Source of the DNA: Kwoniella bestiolae CBS 10118
Lineage: Eukaryota > Basidiomycota > Tremellomycetes > Tremellales > Cryptococcaceae
Length of the DNA: 64,000 nt
Assembly (NCBI RefSeq): GCF_000512585.2
Contig: NC_089242.1
Location: 372,001-436,000 of the forward strand
Direction: 5' to 3'
Shown: piece after piece, positions 13,001-24,000 of the stretch
Position numbering within the stretch: position 1 is the stretch's first letter
Layout of the letters: each line of letters opens with the position of its first letter
Made by a program: the position numbers and the translations under genes
Notes under the pieces: model-generated
Database searches by the model: none
The model's input: the letters and a program-made list of their open reading frames with translations, nothing else
Told to the model about the DNA's origin: nothing

Positions 13001-13230
13001 CGAAATTGTTACCACCGACGATGGAGTGAACGTGTGAACCGTAATCACCTGGGTTGACGATACTACCGTGAAAAGGTCATCGGTCAGTAGGAACGGCTGG
13101 GAAGGCGGGATAAGAGAACATACGGATCAAGTCTGGTGGTTTCGAGCACTGGGTGTGCAAGAATGAAGTATGCGTTGGCAGCTGGGAGAGCAGCCAAAAG
13201 AGGCAAGAGCGAGAATAATTGAGTGAACAT
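10064..13230 (-). CDS. secreted DUF1996 protein with three WSC domains and a Ser-rich stalk
   Basis: Exons 13124-13230, 11534-13062 and 10064-11463 give 1011 residues. A signal peptide (MFTQLFSLLPLLAALPAANA) is followed by a DUF1996 module (HVHSIVGGNNFD, then a Trp-rich region around PSCWDGVNLDSDDHRSHMAW) covering about residues 35-285. Two WSC domains follow, each with the Cys pattern and a GIEYxxECYC core. A stretch of about 290 residues made almost only of Ser, Ala, Lys and Thr comes next (repeated SSAAKSSTS units). A third WSC domain (AGTEYAQECYCGN) and a short basic tail end the protein. WSC domains are thought to bind cell-wall carbohydrate; the Ser/Thr stretch is expected to be heavily O-mannosylated. 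No GPI signal or second membrane segment is evident, so secretion or wall attachment is inferred. Confidence 0.9.
10443..11400 (-). repeat. serine/alanine-coding low-complexity tract
   Basis: Within the WSC gene, degenerate TCN/GCN/AGC codons build imperfect repeats of about 9-20 codons. The repetition makes the opposite strand open for 330 codons (Asp/Glu-rich), which is a composition artefact. Such tracts often vary in length between strains. Confidence 0.8.
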
Positions 13231-13690
13231 CTTTGCTTATTCGTCGTTGTTTGATCTTAGTTCAAGTTGATTGATATAGTAGTAGTTGATTTGATTATAG
13301 GTTTATTGTAAGTTGAGGTGTTAAGGAATGTGGGTGGTTCTGTAAAGAATGTGTGTTTTAGGTGGTCGAACAAAACAGAATCTACAATGAAGAGATCTGT
13401 TGATAGAAGTTGTGAGTGTCGAGTTACAATAAAAGTATGTAAGTGAATATGTAAGTACCGAGCCGGTCGGTGTCAAAGTTAAGATATCAATCGTTGAGAA
13501 GAAGAGAGGGGAAAAGAGATGATCGACGTCAGGAAGTGCTCGTACTTATAGACGAAAACAAATGGCTCAGCGAAGATCGGAAACTCACGTAGGAATAGTC
13601 TAGAGTGAAAAATAGGGAATGCATAAAGAGGCGTCCGGCGTTCAATATCCTTTTCGCTCCTCATCGCAATCCTTATAATTAGGTGTAAGA
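13231..13690 (-). promoter_or_regulatory. 5' flank of the WSC gene
   Basis: AT-rich leader and promoter region upstream of the minus-strand start at 13230. No specific element could be assigned. Confidence 0.35.
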
Positions 13691-16582
13691 GTGGTCTCTG
13701 ATATTACGAGTCATCTGAGTCAGTTCCGAGACATCTCCAACCGATTACTTGTCATGCACTGTATTGTAGCACCACAGTACGGTGCGAGCAGCATTTTGCT
13801 TGTTAAGCCACGCGTTGGCCCTGGGAACGATTTACTTCGGAATGACGAAGGAGGCATCTCACGTAGCATTCTAGGAATGTTTACACCGAGAAATACCATA
13901 ATCCGATACATATGAATCGCGTCTGGTAATCAGGCGTCTATCCATTTATTTACCCTAACAAACCTTATTCAAGGTCAGGGCTATCTTATTCTCGAAGATC
14001 CCCTAAATTCTTAGGGCTAAGATCGAACTGCGTGACAACTGCATCCACAGTCGAAGAAGGAGTTACGGCATACCGAGTGACATAGCTTAAGCGTAGAAGT
14101 TTGATTCGGGAAAACGGATGCTCGAATGGACTGATCGACCGGGATTACGTTATACACCGCCAGACGAAAGTCCGTTCAATTACCCAAACCGGCGGTGGTG
14201 ATTTGCGTTGGGTTCCTGAGCCACATGCCATGGCTGTGAATGGATATTTTGGCTGCTTGGAGTGGCTAAACCGTTTTGCCTTTTTTTTTCTTTTCTTAGC
14301 ATTCCGCTGTGTACCATACGGTTCGCTTTTACGGTTAACGGTCTCAAGGGCATTACGGAAGGTGGAAAGGACGATCAATCAGCTAAACTAAGCCGGAATT
14401 CACGGCATTGTGAGACATAAAAGATCGACATGGAGTTACTCCGATTCTCAATCAGGCAAGAACAGTTGTAGCTGTAAAATTTTTATATGCTGTATGTCAT
14501 GTCGATCAAACAGATCCTGTATTGTCGCAAACCTACTGATCTTCAGGATTGATGTGACTCACCCCGAAAACCTATGAATCGTAGTGCAACAATTCCGAGA
14601 CAGGTATTCCAAGTAGGCAGAGTTACTCCGTGGGATTCAAATGCCTGATACAGTAGGTAGCATTTGAGGTGAGTGACTGCCATCTCTGCGCACGGCCAGC
14701 GCCAAAAGCCCAGATCCACCAGAGCTGCCTCTTATTGGTGCAGCGCTGGAGCAGCGCCCCGAAACTTTTGAATGAATGGAGATCTGCTGGAGCAGTCTCG
14801 GTATATTTCGCATGCACCGCATGCAACGGCGATCAAACATGATTCGGAATAACCCTAATAAGCTACGCACCATCGTAAGCGATTCAAAAAGAAGTAACAA
14901 AAGAGTACGCACTTCGTTGACATCGATTTTGAGGGTTGGTTCCGGCTCGATGCATTGAGAAGGCTGGGCATGACGAAGGTGGTGGTGGCTTGGAATTCGG
15001 TTCCGATCAGATTCAATGGACACCACTATGGAAACGTCGATCTGCCGGACCGGAGGATGTTCTTCTTCGCTTCCCACTCAATTGATTGTCCTACGTACTT
15101 TTCGCAGGTAGAAGCATAAAGAGGATCGTGGCGCTTGAATCGGAATATCTCGTCGTATGTCGATCAGATCTCGGTCTCGGATTAGACATTGCCCCCAAAG
15201 GTCTCCAATGACCAGGCTGAGTAGGAGACAGCTGTTGGCGTTAGCACAGATACCGAATGAAGGTAAGACGTTTGGGAACAAGCCAAAGTAGTATATGCTT
15301 GCTTCTGAGACACCAGGATGTGCGACTGGTTAATCAGAAGATCGTTGGTCGGCCCGAATATCCAACATCTCAATGTATTCAACGGATCTTATGAAGATAA
15401 GATCTCAGAACGTCACTCGCCTAGGCACAGGTACCCGTCTGCCAGTTGACCGGACATACACACCTTATCTATCGATAGGTACCCGTACTCACACCGAAGT
15501 TGTGCGTCGTACCACTCAATACAGCGTGCAAGATCACCAGAGAGTGACACCAACAAGTCACTATGAGATCTTCATCGTACAATCATAGTCTCCCCAAGCT
15601 GCTTGAGAACCGAATAAGAGGGTTACTAATCTGTCGATGGTGACCTTACACATGGGACATGAGAGATTCATACTCGCCATCACAGTACAAGGCGGACAAG
15701 AAATTCAATGTACTCTGCGTCCTACGTCATAAACCCATTTGAAGCCGGTGCCTTTGCCTATCTGTCGATCTCTTCTCTTCATACCATCTATCAAATCCGA
15801 ACCAGCAGATGTTCGGGGATCAATGAAGAAGGAGAACTAAGCCGCTGACGAATGGATCTCCCAATACATGAGAACATATCACAAAGCCCACTTCTTCCCA
15901 CGTATGTTCGGCGTCAACGGCCATACCGTCTGTGCCTTTAACTCTAAACCGATCATGGAATTCGTCGAGTGGACCTCGTACCTTGTATATACACTAGCAC
16001 TGAGGCTTGATCGATCGGATGTAATTGTCAGTGTGTGGCCGGCGCCACTGAAGCCACTGCCGTAGGTTTTCGCCTTGCACGCTCACAAAGCTCTCGAAGA
16101 TGAGGTTTTGCGATACTACTGTACTGTACTTCAGTGACGGTGAAGAGGATGGAGGAGGGTAGGTGGCTTCGAGGGCTTTTGGCTGTGCTAAGATAAGGAG
16201 GCTATGCATCTACTGCGATTTCCTCGACCGGGTCACGCTGGACGACTGTGAGGTAGACATATGCGGAGTGCAGATGCGTTCTGTGCATGGGGAGAGAAGA
16301 TGGAAAGAGTTGGAGTGGATACGGCGACTTTATTCTGTGAAACCAAGAGAAGGTCATGGCTTTGATATATCTTCGAGAACATGTTAGTATCTGCTCAGGA
16401 CATCAACAATATCAAATAATCGATCTTCTTGAAGGTCTGAGTCGAACGTGCGACATGCTGATCGGACCAGAATAAACTGGAGCAACTCGTAGCACCTTGA
16501 GGACACTAAGTCAAGACTGGTGCACGTGATATCGTTCGAAAATGCCATTCCAATATGTGTAATGGTCCACCAACGCCTAGGA
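13691..16582. other. gene-poor, possibly decayed region
   Basis: Nearly 3 kb without a supportable gene. Open frames are short and have no recognised motifs. One stretch at about 15850-15990 (plus) reads like an old exon, with HKAHFFPRMFGVNGHTVCAF followed by a plausible continuation, but it has no matching upstream start, partner exons or clean splice sites. Another (minus, 14637-15077) is open for 146 codons with no family resemblance. The region may hold gene or transposon relics; nothing intact is seen. Confidence 0.4.
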
Positions 16583-17911
16583 TTACTTGCCATAACTATC
16601 CACCACGTTCTCCAGTAACTCCCTAAACTCGTCGCTCATATTTCCCTTCTTCAGATTATCATAATCGTACATCACGATCGTACTATCCATACCAATCATA
16701 AGAAATCAGTATCTCTTCTCGCTTCGCGTTTGACGGGAGGATTGGCGGTGGTGATGTTCAGAGATAGCCAGCTTACCTATCAGCAATTGCAGCTACTCTT
16801 TCGTCCCTCAAGGACCATATCAGGTGTTTGTGCCCATACGATGCCTTTTCAGGGTTGATGGAATGTATCTGATTTGTCACCATCACCTAATGAAGAACAA
16901 TTACCTAAGATCAGCTTGATGATTTCACAAAACACCTGTATAATCACACAACGATAGCAGCTGAGGCCATTCAGGAGAATGAGACAGGACTCACAGTATC
17001 GGGATAATTTACAGGAGCAATGTATTTGATGGAAACATCCTTCAATATAAATCCAGTACCTTTTCCTGCCTACAACACGGGTTACACGATAATTCAGCAT
17101 GACTTCCAGTGTAACAGAAGATGGACCCACCATCATCTTCTGCATATACCCCTCTGGCATATCCCCCGCCCAACTTTCAGCATAGCGTATACGAGCAGAC
17201 TGGATCCACTCTAAGAACCGTACGTTGTTGACATGGCTAATAACAAACTTCGTTAGTATCACTCTCCCTCTCAATGACACACTGGACGATTTCTCCCGTG
17301 GTGACCATAGTACGAGACAGCACGCAATGATCTGGGATTACAGAGCGTACTCACCGATACGTATCGCAGTCACCCCAAGCGACAGGCCAGCTCAACACCC
17401 CAGCCGTATCATACCCCTGTTCTTTGAAATATTCCAGCGCCTTTTGTTTGGAAGGACTCCCCTCATCCAACCACGGTCTATCATCCGGAGTATTCCTCCC
17501 ACCGCCAGGGGAGGGGGAAGACCACTGTATGGAAGGTCTCGTCTCAGGTACGCCTAGCCTAGCTGAAGATGGTTTATTGGCCAGTTGACGATCTCGTCCA
17601 GCTTTGAACCTTGAGAATAACCTGGGATCTCTAGAGGACGAGTGGTCCTCTTCGTGTTCTGGTCCGTTCGTTCCTGCTGGGATGTGATAATGTGATGTGG
17701 GGTCTTGGAATTTGGCTAGTAAGTCCTATATGTCCAATTCAGTCAATTGAGGATAGATATAGAACGAGACTGGATGTATTTTACATTTGGAACCCACCTT
17801 GAGCCGCAACGATTCGTCGTCCATTCTTATGACTGAGCTATGTAGAGCTCGAACACCGGTCCTTAATTTGCTTGATTGGCGCGTGGAGCGTATTATCTGG
17901 AACGAAGTCAT
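16583..17911 (-). CDS. hot-dog fold (4HBT) acyl-CoA thioesterase-like protein
   Basis: Six exons: 17798-17911, 17355-17725, 17131-17236, 16995-17069, 16777-16886, 16583-16682; 291 residues. After a basic, possibly mitochondrial N-terminus (MTSFQIIRSTRQSSKLRTGV) and a disordered linker, the hot-dog domain starts at WPVAWGDCDTYRHVNNVRFL, with the catalytic-type Asp of the 4HBT group (WGDCDTYRHVNN). It continues through MAGKGTGFILKDVSIKYIAP and TNQIHS. It resembles fungal thioesterase-superfamily proteins of unknown substrate. The third intron was placed at GTGGGT because this restores the MQKMM-AGKGTGF junction expected for the family; a donor 18 bases later is possible. Hydrolysis of an acyl-CoA is inferred from the family. 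Confidence 0.85.
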
Positions 17912-18421
17912 TGTGTATGTTTGTATGGTCTGGTATCACTATGAAAGCCAAGTGAGTAAGTCTATTGAGCATAGGTACATCTGGTTGTTATACCTATCAG
18001 GTCCTCTCTGTGATGTGATCAAATTCAAGTACTCGAACAAAGTCAAAGTCAACGTCGTCATACCGGCACGCATTCTCTACCGGTGATCGCCGATATATGT
18101 AACATATATAGTCTCACAAGCAGGAGGACATTTCATGCCAGCAAGAGACAGACAAAAGCAGGCTGAGATTATCATGCATACACAAAGTAACAGTGGCAGT
18201 AACAGGAAACGTCTAATCGTAGATTTAGATGTAAGAAAGCTAATTGACCTGGTAACCCGAAAACTAGATAGAACAAGAAAATGTAAAACTTTTGTTGCCT
18301 AAATTCGATGACAGGCCTTTTGATGGTGGTGGGGTATCATGTTTGTATTTGATGGTGCAATAAAATGGATTAATGTGCAAGATGAAAAGGTAGAATGTTG
18401 GAGTGGAAGAAGGAGAGATGA
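17912..18421. other. intergenic region between thioesterase and nucleolin-like gene
   Basis: About 510 bases holding the 5' flank of the thioesterase gene and the 3' UTR of the nucleolin-like gene. Nothing else is recognised. Confidence 0.4.
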
Positions 18422-20105
18422 TTAGTCGAAAGTGACCTTGGAACCTTCAGCCTTGACGATACCGCCAGTTCGGGCACCACTAAAATTCAGAAAGGAACAT
18501 GTCAGTTTTCATCCGGTCTACTGTGGTATGCTGACTCACCCTCTGGGGGGACCACCTCGTCCTCTACCACCACCTCTTCCTCTGTCACCACCGAAACCAC
18601 CTCGGCCGCCACCCCGTCCTCCTCGATCACCGCCGAATCCACCTCTTCCTCCTCTACCACCTCCTCGTCCACCACCACCTCGACCACCGCCGAAGCCACC
18701 TCGCTCACCGTCGTTTCTCTTGGGAGGAGCGTAGTCGACTCTGATAGGTCGTCCAGCGATGGCTTGACCGTTCAAGGCGTTGAGAGCAGCGGTAGCTTGC
18801 TCGACATCACCGAATTGGACGTAACCGAATCCCTTTGGCGCACCGGTCTCTCTATCCGTGACCAATCGTACACTTTGGACATCACCGTGTTCACCGAAGG
18901 CTTCGTAGATTTGATCTTCGGTGATGGAGAATGACAAAGAACCAATGAAGAGAGTCTCGGCAGGAGGAGATTGTTGGTCTCCGAAAGCTTTGGCTCGCTT
19001 CTCAACGGCTTGTTGGGGGTTTCGTTGAGTTGCGTAGTTGACTCGGATAGCTCGTCCGTCAACCTCGTGACCGTTCTTCTCAATGGCTTTAGCAGATGAT
19101 TCGAGATCGGCGAACTCGACGTAACCGAAACCTCTTGATCGTTGGGAATCTCGGTCGAATACGACTCGGGCGGAAACAACTTCACCACAGTCTTCGAATT
19201 CTGATTTGAGCCAATCGTTGTCTACGTTCCATGATAGTTGTCCGACGAATACGTTGGTAGAAGCTTCCTCTTCGTCTTCAGCTCGAGCTTTCTTGGCGGG
19301 AGCAGGAGCAGCAACTTCTTCCTCATCTTCGGCCTTTCGTTTACCTAGAGCAGACTTTGTCAGTATGTCAAAAAGCGGTTGACAGATGCAGCGACTTACC
19401 GTTAGTCTTAGGTTCCTCCTTAGCAGCTGGGGTCTCTTCTTCATCGTCGTCTGAGCTAGAGTCATCAGAATCGGAATCTTCGGACTATATCGAAGGTAAT
19501 GTCAGCTACCTCTGTTGAAAGACAAGACTGACTCCCAAAACAGATCTGGCTTACGCTATCGCTCTCCTCTTCAGCTTCTACCTTCTTCTCTTCAGCTTTG
19601 GCAGCAGGCTTGGCCTCTTCCTCGTCAGAGTCGGATTCAGATTCAGATTCATCAGATGAGTCCTCATCGGAAGATTCCTCCTTCTGCAGCAAACAAGAAT
19701 GCATTAGCGAGAAGCGCTGGCAGGCAGGCGAGAAGTACTTACGGCGGCGGCGGGAGCAGCAGCAGCGGGTTTAGCCTCCTCTTCATCAGAAGATGATTCT
19801 TCGCTTGAAGAGTCATCCTCGGATTCAGATTCGGATTCGGATTCAGAGCTTGAGCTCTCGGAGGGGGGGGGAGTCGGGGTTTTGGCCTTCTTAGACTTCT
19901 TAGACTTCTTCTCCTCCTGTCGATGGTCATAACGTTAGCCGATGATGTCTGCGGACTGAAGACTCAAATGGAAACAACTCACCTTGGCAGCAACAGGAGC
20001 AGAAGCTACTTTCTCACCATCCTTCTTGGACTTCTTCAAAGCCTTTTTATCGGCATTGTCCTTCGCGGCAACAGCAGGGGGAGCGGACTTAGCAGCTTTG
20101 GCCAT
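18422..20105 (-). CDS. NSR1: nucleolin-like RRM/RGG protein (NSR1/Gar2 family)
   Basis: Six exons: 19983-20105, 19743-19916, 19555-19683, 19400-19484, 18540-19344, 18422-18479; 457 residues. The layout is that of nucleolin: a Lys/Ala-rich start, alternating Ser/Asp/Glu acidic blocks (likely CK2 sites), a basic GKRKAEDEEE segment, then two RRMs. RRM1 has NVFVGQLSWN and RGFGYVEF; RRM2 has TLFIGSLSFS and KGFGYVQF. An RGG/GAR domain (about 50 residues of GGxGGRGG) follows. The last exon adds TGGIVKAEGSKVTFD, a tail that is also found in some fungal homologues. The yeast proteins act in the nucleolus in pre-18S rRNA processing and 40S formation. It is divergent from IDH2. Confidence 0.93.
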
Positions 20106-20645
20106 TTTGATTGACTTTTTTGGATGTTTTTATACGGGTAGGGGAGGGGGAATAAGAGGATAGAGAAAGAAGAATAAGAGGGGGAATAAGCAGGAGAGGT
20201 AGTTGAGTGATGAGGAGGGGATGGGAGTGGGTGGATCGGAAATTCCAAAGTTTACAAAAAATCACAAATTAGAAAATCTGATGCACCGGTCATCGCCGCT
20301 TGAAAACTTTTTAATTGCGTTTGTTATTAGTGGCGAATGCTCACGTGACATCGAAGGGCTCTGTCCCCCACGCGCCTGTCAGAGTTAGCTATTTGTCGAT
20401 GCCTATTCCCATCTGGGCCACGTGCAAAACGTCTTCTCCCGGCGCTACTCGGCCGAATAGGTCCAATCAGATATATCATAGCATATCATCATACAGGACC
20501 CAGCAGAAGAAAGTACAACACCATATTCACAACGGAGCACCTCCTAAACTCTCTCTGTTTTTGTCTACATCTCATACCAACATCCCATCCTCAAAAAAGG
20601 TCTATTGGTCATCTCCACCTTGTACATCCTCAAAACACACTCACA
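20106..20645. promoter_or_regulatory. divergent promoter, nucleolin-like / IDH2, with two CACGTG boxes
   Basis: About 540 bases between divergent start codons. It contains the palindrome TCACGTGA at 20341-20348 and a second CACGTG at 20419-20424. These match the E-box bound by bHLH factors such as Cbf1. Binding is inferred from sequence only. Confidence 0.55.
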
Positions 20646-22702
20646 ATGTTCTCACGATCAGCATCTCGAAGCGTAGTCTCTTCTCTCCGTTCTTTCCAGG
20701 TAAGTGAACGACAAAACACTTCGCTTTCTCCCTTCGTATCTGACAAACAAAAAGAGCTAAACATCTTCATCTTGCTTTCAGGCTCCTGTAAGGCATTACA
20801 ACTCCGCCTTCGGATCCTCCACCCCTACCTCCGCCTTCGCCGGTAAGAAAGGATCAGATGTGAGCTTTTTCGAGACCCCAAATTGGAAGGGAACGGGAGG
20901 TGGAGCTGATGAACTTGTGATATGGTATAGGGAAACTACACCGTTACTTTGATTCCTGGTGATGGTATCGGTCCCGAGATTGCTCAAAGTGTAAAGGAGA
21001 TCTTCGCTGCTGCCAAAGTAAGTGGACACAATACATAGTTGGGGACGACTGGCGCACATATTGACTCCTGTGCATCTTTATAGGCTCCTATCAAGTGGGA
21101 AGAAGTAGATGTTACCCCCATCCTCAAAGATGGTAAAACCGTCATTCCCGATGATGCTGTAACATCGATCAAGAAGAACACTGTCGCTCTTAAGGGTCCT
21201 CTTGCTACTCCCAGTGAGTATTGCTTAGCCTTTCACTTGGGAACTTCTCGCCTGTACCATACTCCCAGCTCTTTCACACCAACTCCAGCCTATCTAATGT
21301 TCCCCTTCCTGGTCATTATGGCTTTTCTGATCCACGAAATTCATATGACACATCACTGTCTATCGTGGAGGTTACATAAGCTCTGCTGACAACACTTGTC
21401 AACTATAGTCGGAAAAGGTCACGTATCCCTCAATCTTACCCTCCGACGAACTTTCTCTCTTTTCGCCAACGTACGACCATGTGTTTCAATCCAAGGTTAC
21501 AAGACCGCCTATGACAACGTCAACACCGTATTGATCCGAGAGAATACCGAGGGAGAATATTCAGGTATTGAACACGAGGTGGGCTGCATTCGAGTCGTAC
21601 GTTTTGCGGGGGATCAGCTGACGTATGGCGCCCATAGATTGTCGACGGTGTCGTACAAAGTATCAAACTTATCACCCGAGAAGCTTCTGAACGTGAGCTG
21701 GACATTCGACGAAGGCGTAATCATCTTAGCTGACTTGTCGGGAATCAGGTGTCGCTCGATATGCTTTCCACTACGCTTCTGAGAACGGTCGAAACAAGGT
21801 TACCGCCGTCCACAAGGCCAACATCATGTATGTATATCAGCTGTCCAGATGTATAGTGTTAGAAGCTGATGCCTTTGAGATAGGAAAATGTCCGACGGCA
21901 TGTTCTTGACCGCTTGTCGAGCCGTTGCCAAGGAATACCCTAACATTTCTTATGATGAGGATTTACTTGATCGAGTCTGCTTGAGAGTGGGTCTAACATT
22001 CTTTTCCAGAAGGAATGAATAGCTGACTCATACCTGAATTTATAGATCGCTACCGACCCAACACCTTTCGCCGACCGAGTCATGGTCATGCCTAACCTGT
22101 GAGGTTCTTTGGGCTTCCCCATGAGATTGTAGTCAGAGGATATAAGCTGATCCGTCATGTTCAGTTACGGTGATATCTTGTCCGATCTGTCAGCCGGTCT
22201 GATCGGTGGTCTTGGTCTCACCCCATCAGGTAACATCGGTCGAGTGAGTATCTCAACTGGCTGTGCACTCTGAACTGATCTGAAGCTGATGTCGACTATT
22301 CCAAACAGGACGCCTCCATCTTCGAAGCTGTACACGGTTCCGCCCCAGATATCGAGGGTAAAGGTCTCGCCAACCCTACCGCCCTCCTCCTCTCCTCTTT
22401 GATGATGCTTCGGTAAGTCATATCAGCTGCGACAATAGCTTTGAGCGACGACGCTGATGACAATTGTGTGCTCAGACACATGGGTCTCTTCGAGCTTGCC
22501 GACAAGATCGAGAAGGCTGCTCTTTCTGTGAGTTGACGTTGACGTTTGATCCTCGTCCCTGATGCCTGCTTCGAGACACTGTACTATATACTGATGCACA
22601 CTATGACAGACCATCGCCGAAGGTAAGGCCATCACCCGAGATCTAGGTGGTAAAGCCGGTACGAGAGAGTACACCGATGCCATCCTTGCTAAGCTCAAGT
22701 AA
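20646..22702 (+). CDS. IDH2: mitochondrial NAD-dependent isocitrate dehydrogenase, subunit 2 type
   Basis: Thirteen exons (20646-20699, 20782-20859, 20931-21017, 21084-21213, 21409-21578, 21638-21692, 21749-21827, 21884-21986, 22046-22098, 22165-22243, 22309-22412, 22476-22527, 22610-22702) give 378 residues. A basic presequence (MFSRSASRSVVSSLRSFQ) precedes the isopropylmalate/isocitrate dehydrogenase fold: TVTLIPGDGIGPEIAQSV, the substrate loop NLTLRRTFSLFANVRP, ENTEGEYSGIEHE, HKANIMKMSDGMF and NLYGDILSDLSAGLIGGLG. The intact Arg-rich substrate motif (SLNLTLRRTF) and Tyr/Lys/Asp residues fit the catalytic IDH2 subunit. It should pair with an IDH1 subunit to oxidise isocitrate to 2-oxoglutarate in the TCA cycle. 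Confidence 0.95.
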
Positions 22703-24000
22703 GAGTAAAATATTATCATAATTCAATCAGCGATATCTTATTCATATGTAGGGTAGGGTGATGGATCAATCAATGAACAAGCACGACCAGACCGTTCATT
22801 CGCATTTTCGCACGCGACACCGTTACTCGTCGAGCTTGATCGAGTTTGATTACCCCTTTCACAAGCTAAAGTGGAAGAGTCGTCTGCGTGGATGTGTGGA
22901 GATGTGGATCGCGGATCGAAGATCATTATCGTCAGCTTGATGATGAGCTAGCAGCCATGTTGCACGTTCGTGCATGCTGACGACGGCAGATGGTGTCGAA
23001 GCATTGTATGGGTAGACAATACCTCGAGTGAAACTCAGTTGAGCGGTATGGTGCAGCTCGATACCATCCGAAGGGCGAAGGGCAGTGAGCGATCTATCAA
23101 ACTCAGCTCGCCCTCATTCTCACGCTCCCTTTATCTTATCGCGTTGGTGCAAAGTAGTGTAATTTCGAATTGAGAGCGGCTACTTGATCTCCCCCCATCC
23201 TCACGCTACCCTCCTTCTACCTTATCACTTTGGCGTGACATTGTGCAAGTTCGAAGTGGGCGACAGGGGATCCGGCGGTAACTACCTTACAATTTATGTG
23301 AACAGATAAGCGTGATATTGGTTGTGTGAGGTGAAATCTAAGTGCCATGTCTAATGTCATGGGATGGGCATTCCGCGTATTCCGGGAATCTTGTACTGTT
23401 ATGTGATTCGATTTACAGTTGTCAATTATCAATTGTAATTGTGTTTGTGATTGTAGTCAATCATCAATTCATTGCACCCCTCGTCTAAGTCCAGTTGCAG
23501 ATTGGATCACAGTCCATTCGTCATCCAAATTATCGAACACGAAGACCAGACCGTTCTAACCTCATGCGTCTACTCCGTCTTGTAACTTCATCATGCTGAA
23601 GACATAGAGTCCTGTACAGCATGTAGCCTATTGCACTGGCTAGTACAAACTTTGTCCACCACTCTCACAGTAGCATCTGTTCTATTACTAAAACATTGTC
23701 GTGATGGGTACACGAACCCACAATCAAAGTTGTATTCAGTATTCCCCCATTTCAATGGAAGGCTTGAATTCCTGTCTCTGTCTCTGTCTCTTATTTAACA
23801 AATTACATTCAGATTCGGTCTGAAACGCCATCACTTTAGCATAATTCTCTTTTAATTATGACTTTATAGTGTGGGGTGTCTTGGTTGACTGGAATGTAAT
23901 GACGTCGTACCACTCTTGGTATCTATCTGTGTTGAGAGTCATACGTCTTGAGATGGACCGGGAGTAAAAGAACGTACGATCTTGTTGATCTTGTATGTGA
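22703..24000. other. intergenic region downstream of IDH2
   Basis: No gene is supported. It contains the IDH2 3' UTR, an imperfect tandem duplication at 23111-23262, and short CTCTGT repeats near 23776-23790. Confidence 0.4.
23111..23262. repeat. imperfect tandem duplication, two copies of about 70 bases
   Basis: Copies at about 23111-23179 and 23195-23262 share CTCACGCT, CTTATC and TTCGAA blocks in the same order, with several indels. It is old and diverged; no function is apparent. Confidence 0.45.

Noticed and set aside
15850..16065. Plus-strand frame with HKAHFFPRMFGVNGHTVCAF considered as a gene
   Set aside because: Too short, no start or splice partners, and I could not name the family; kept only as a possible relic in the region entry.
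23697..23780. Possible tRNA T-arm (GGGTTCGTGTACCC on the minus strand)
   Set aside because: No acceptor stem, D arm or anticodon arm can be formed around it.
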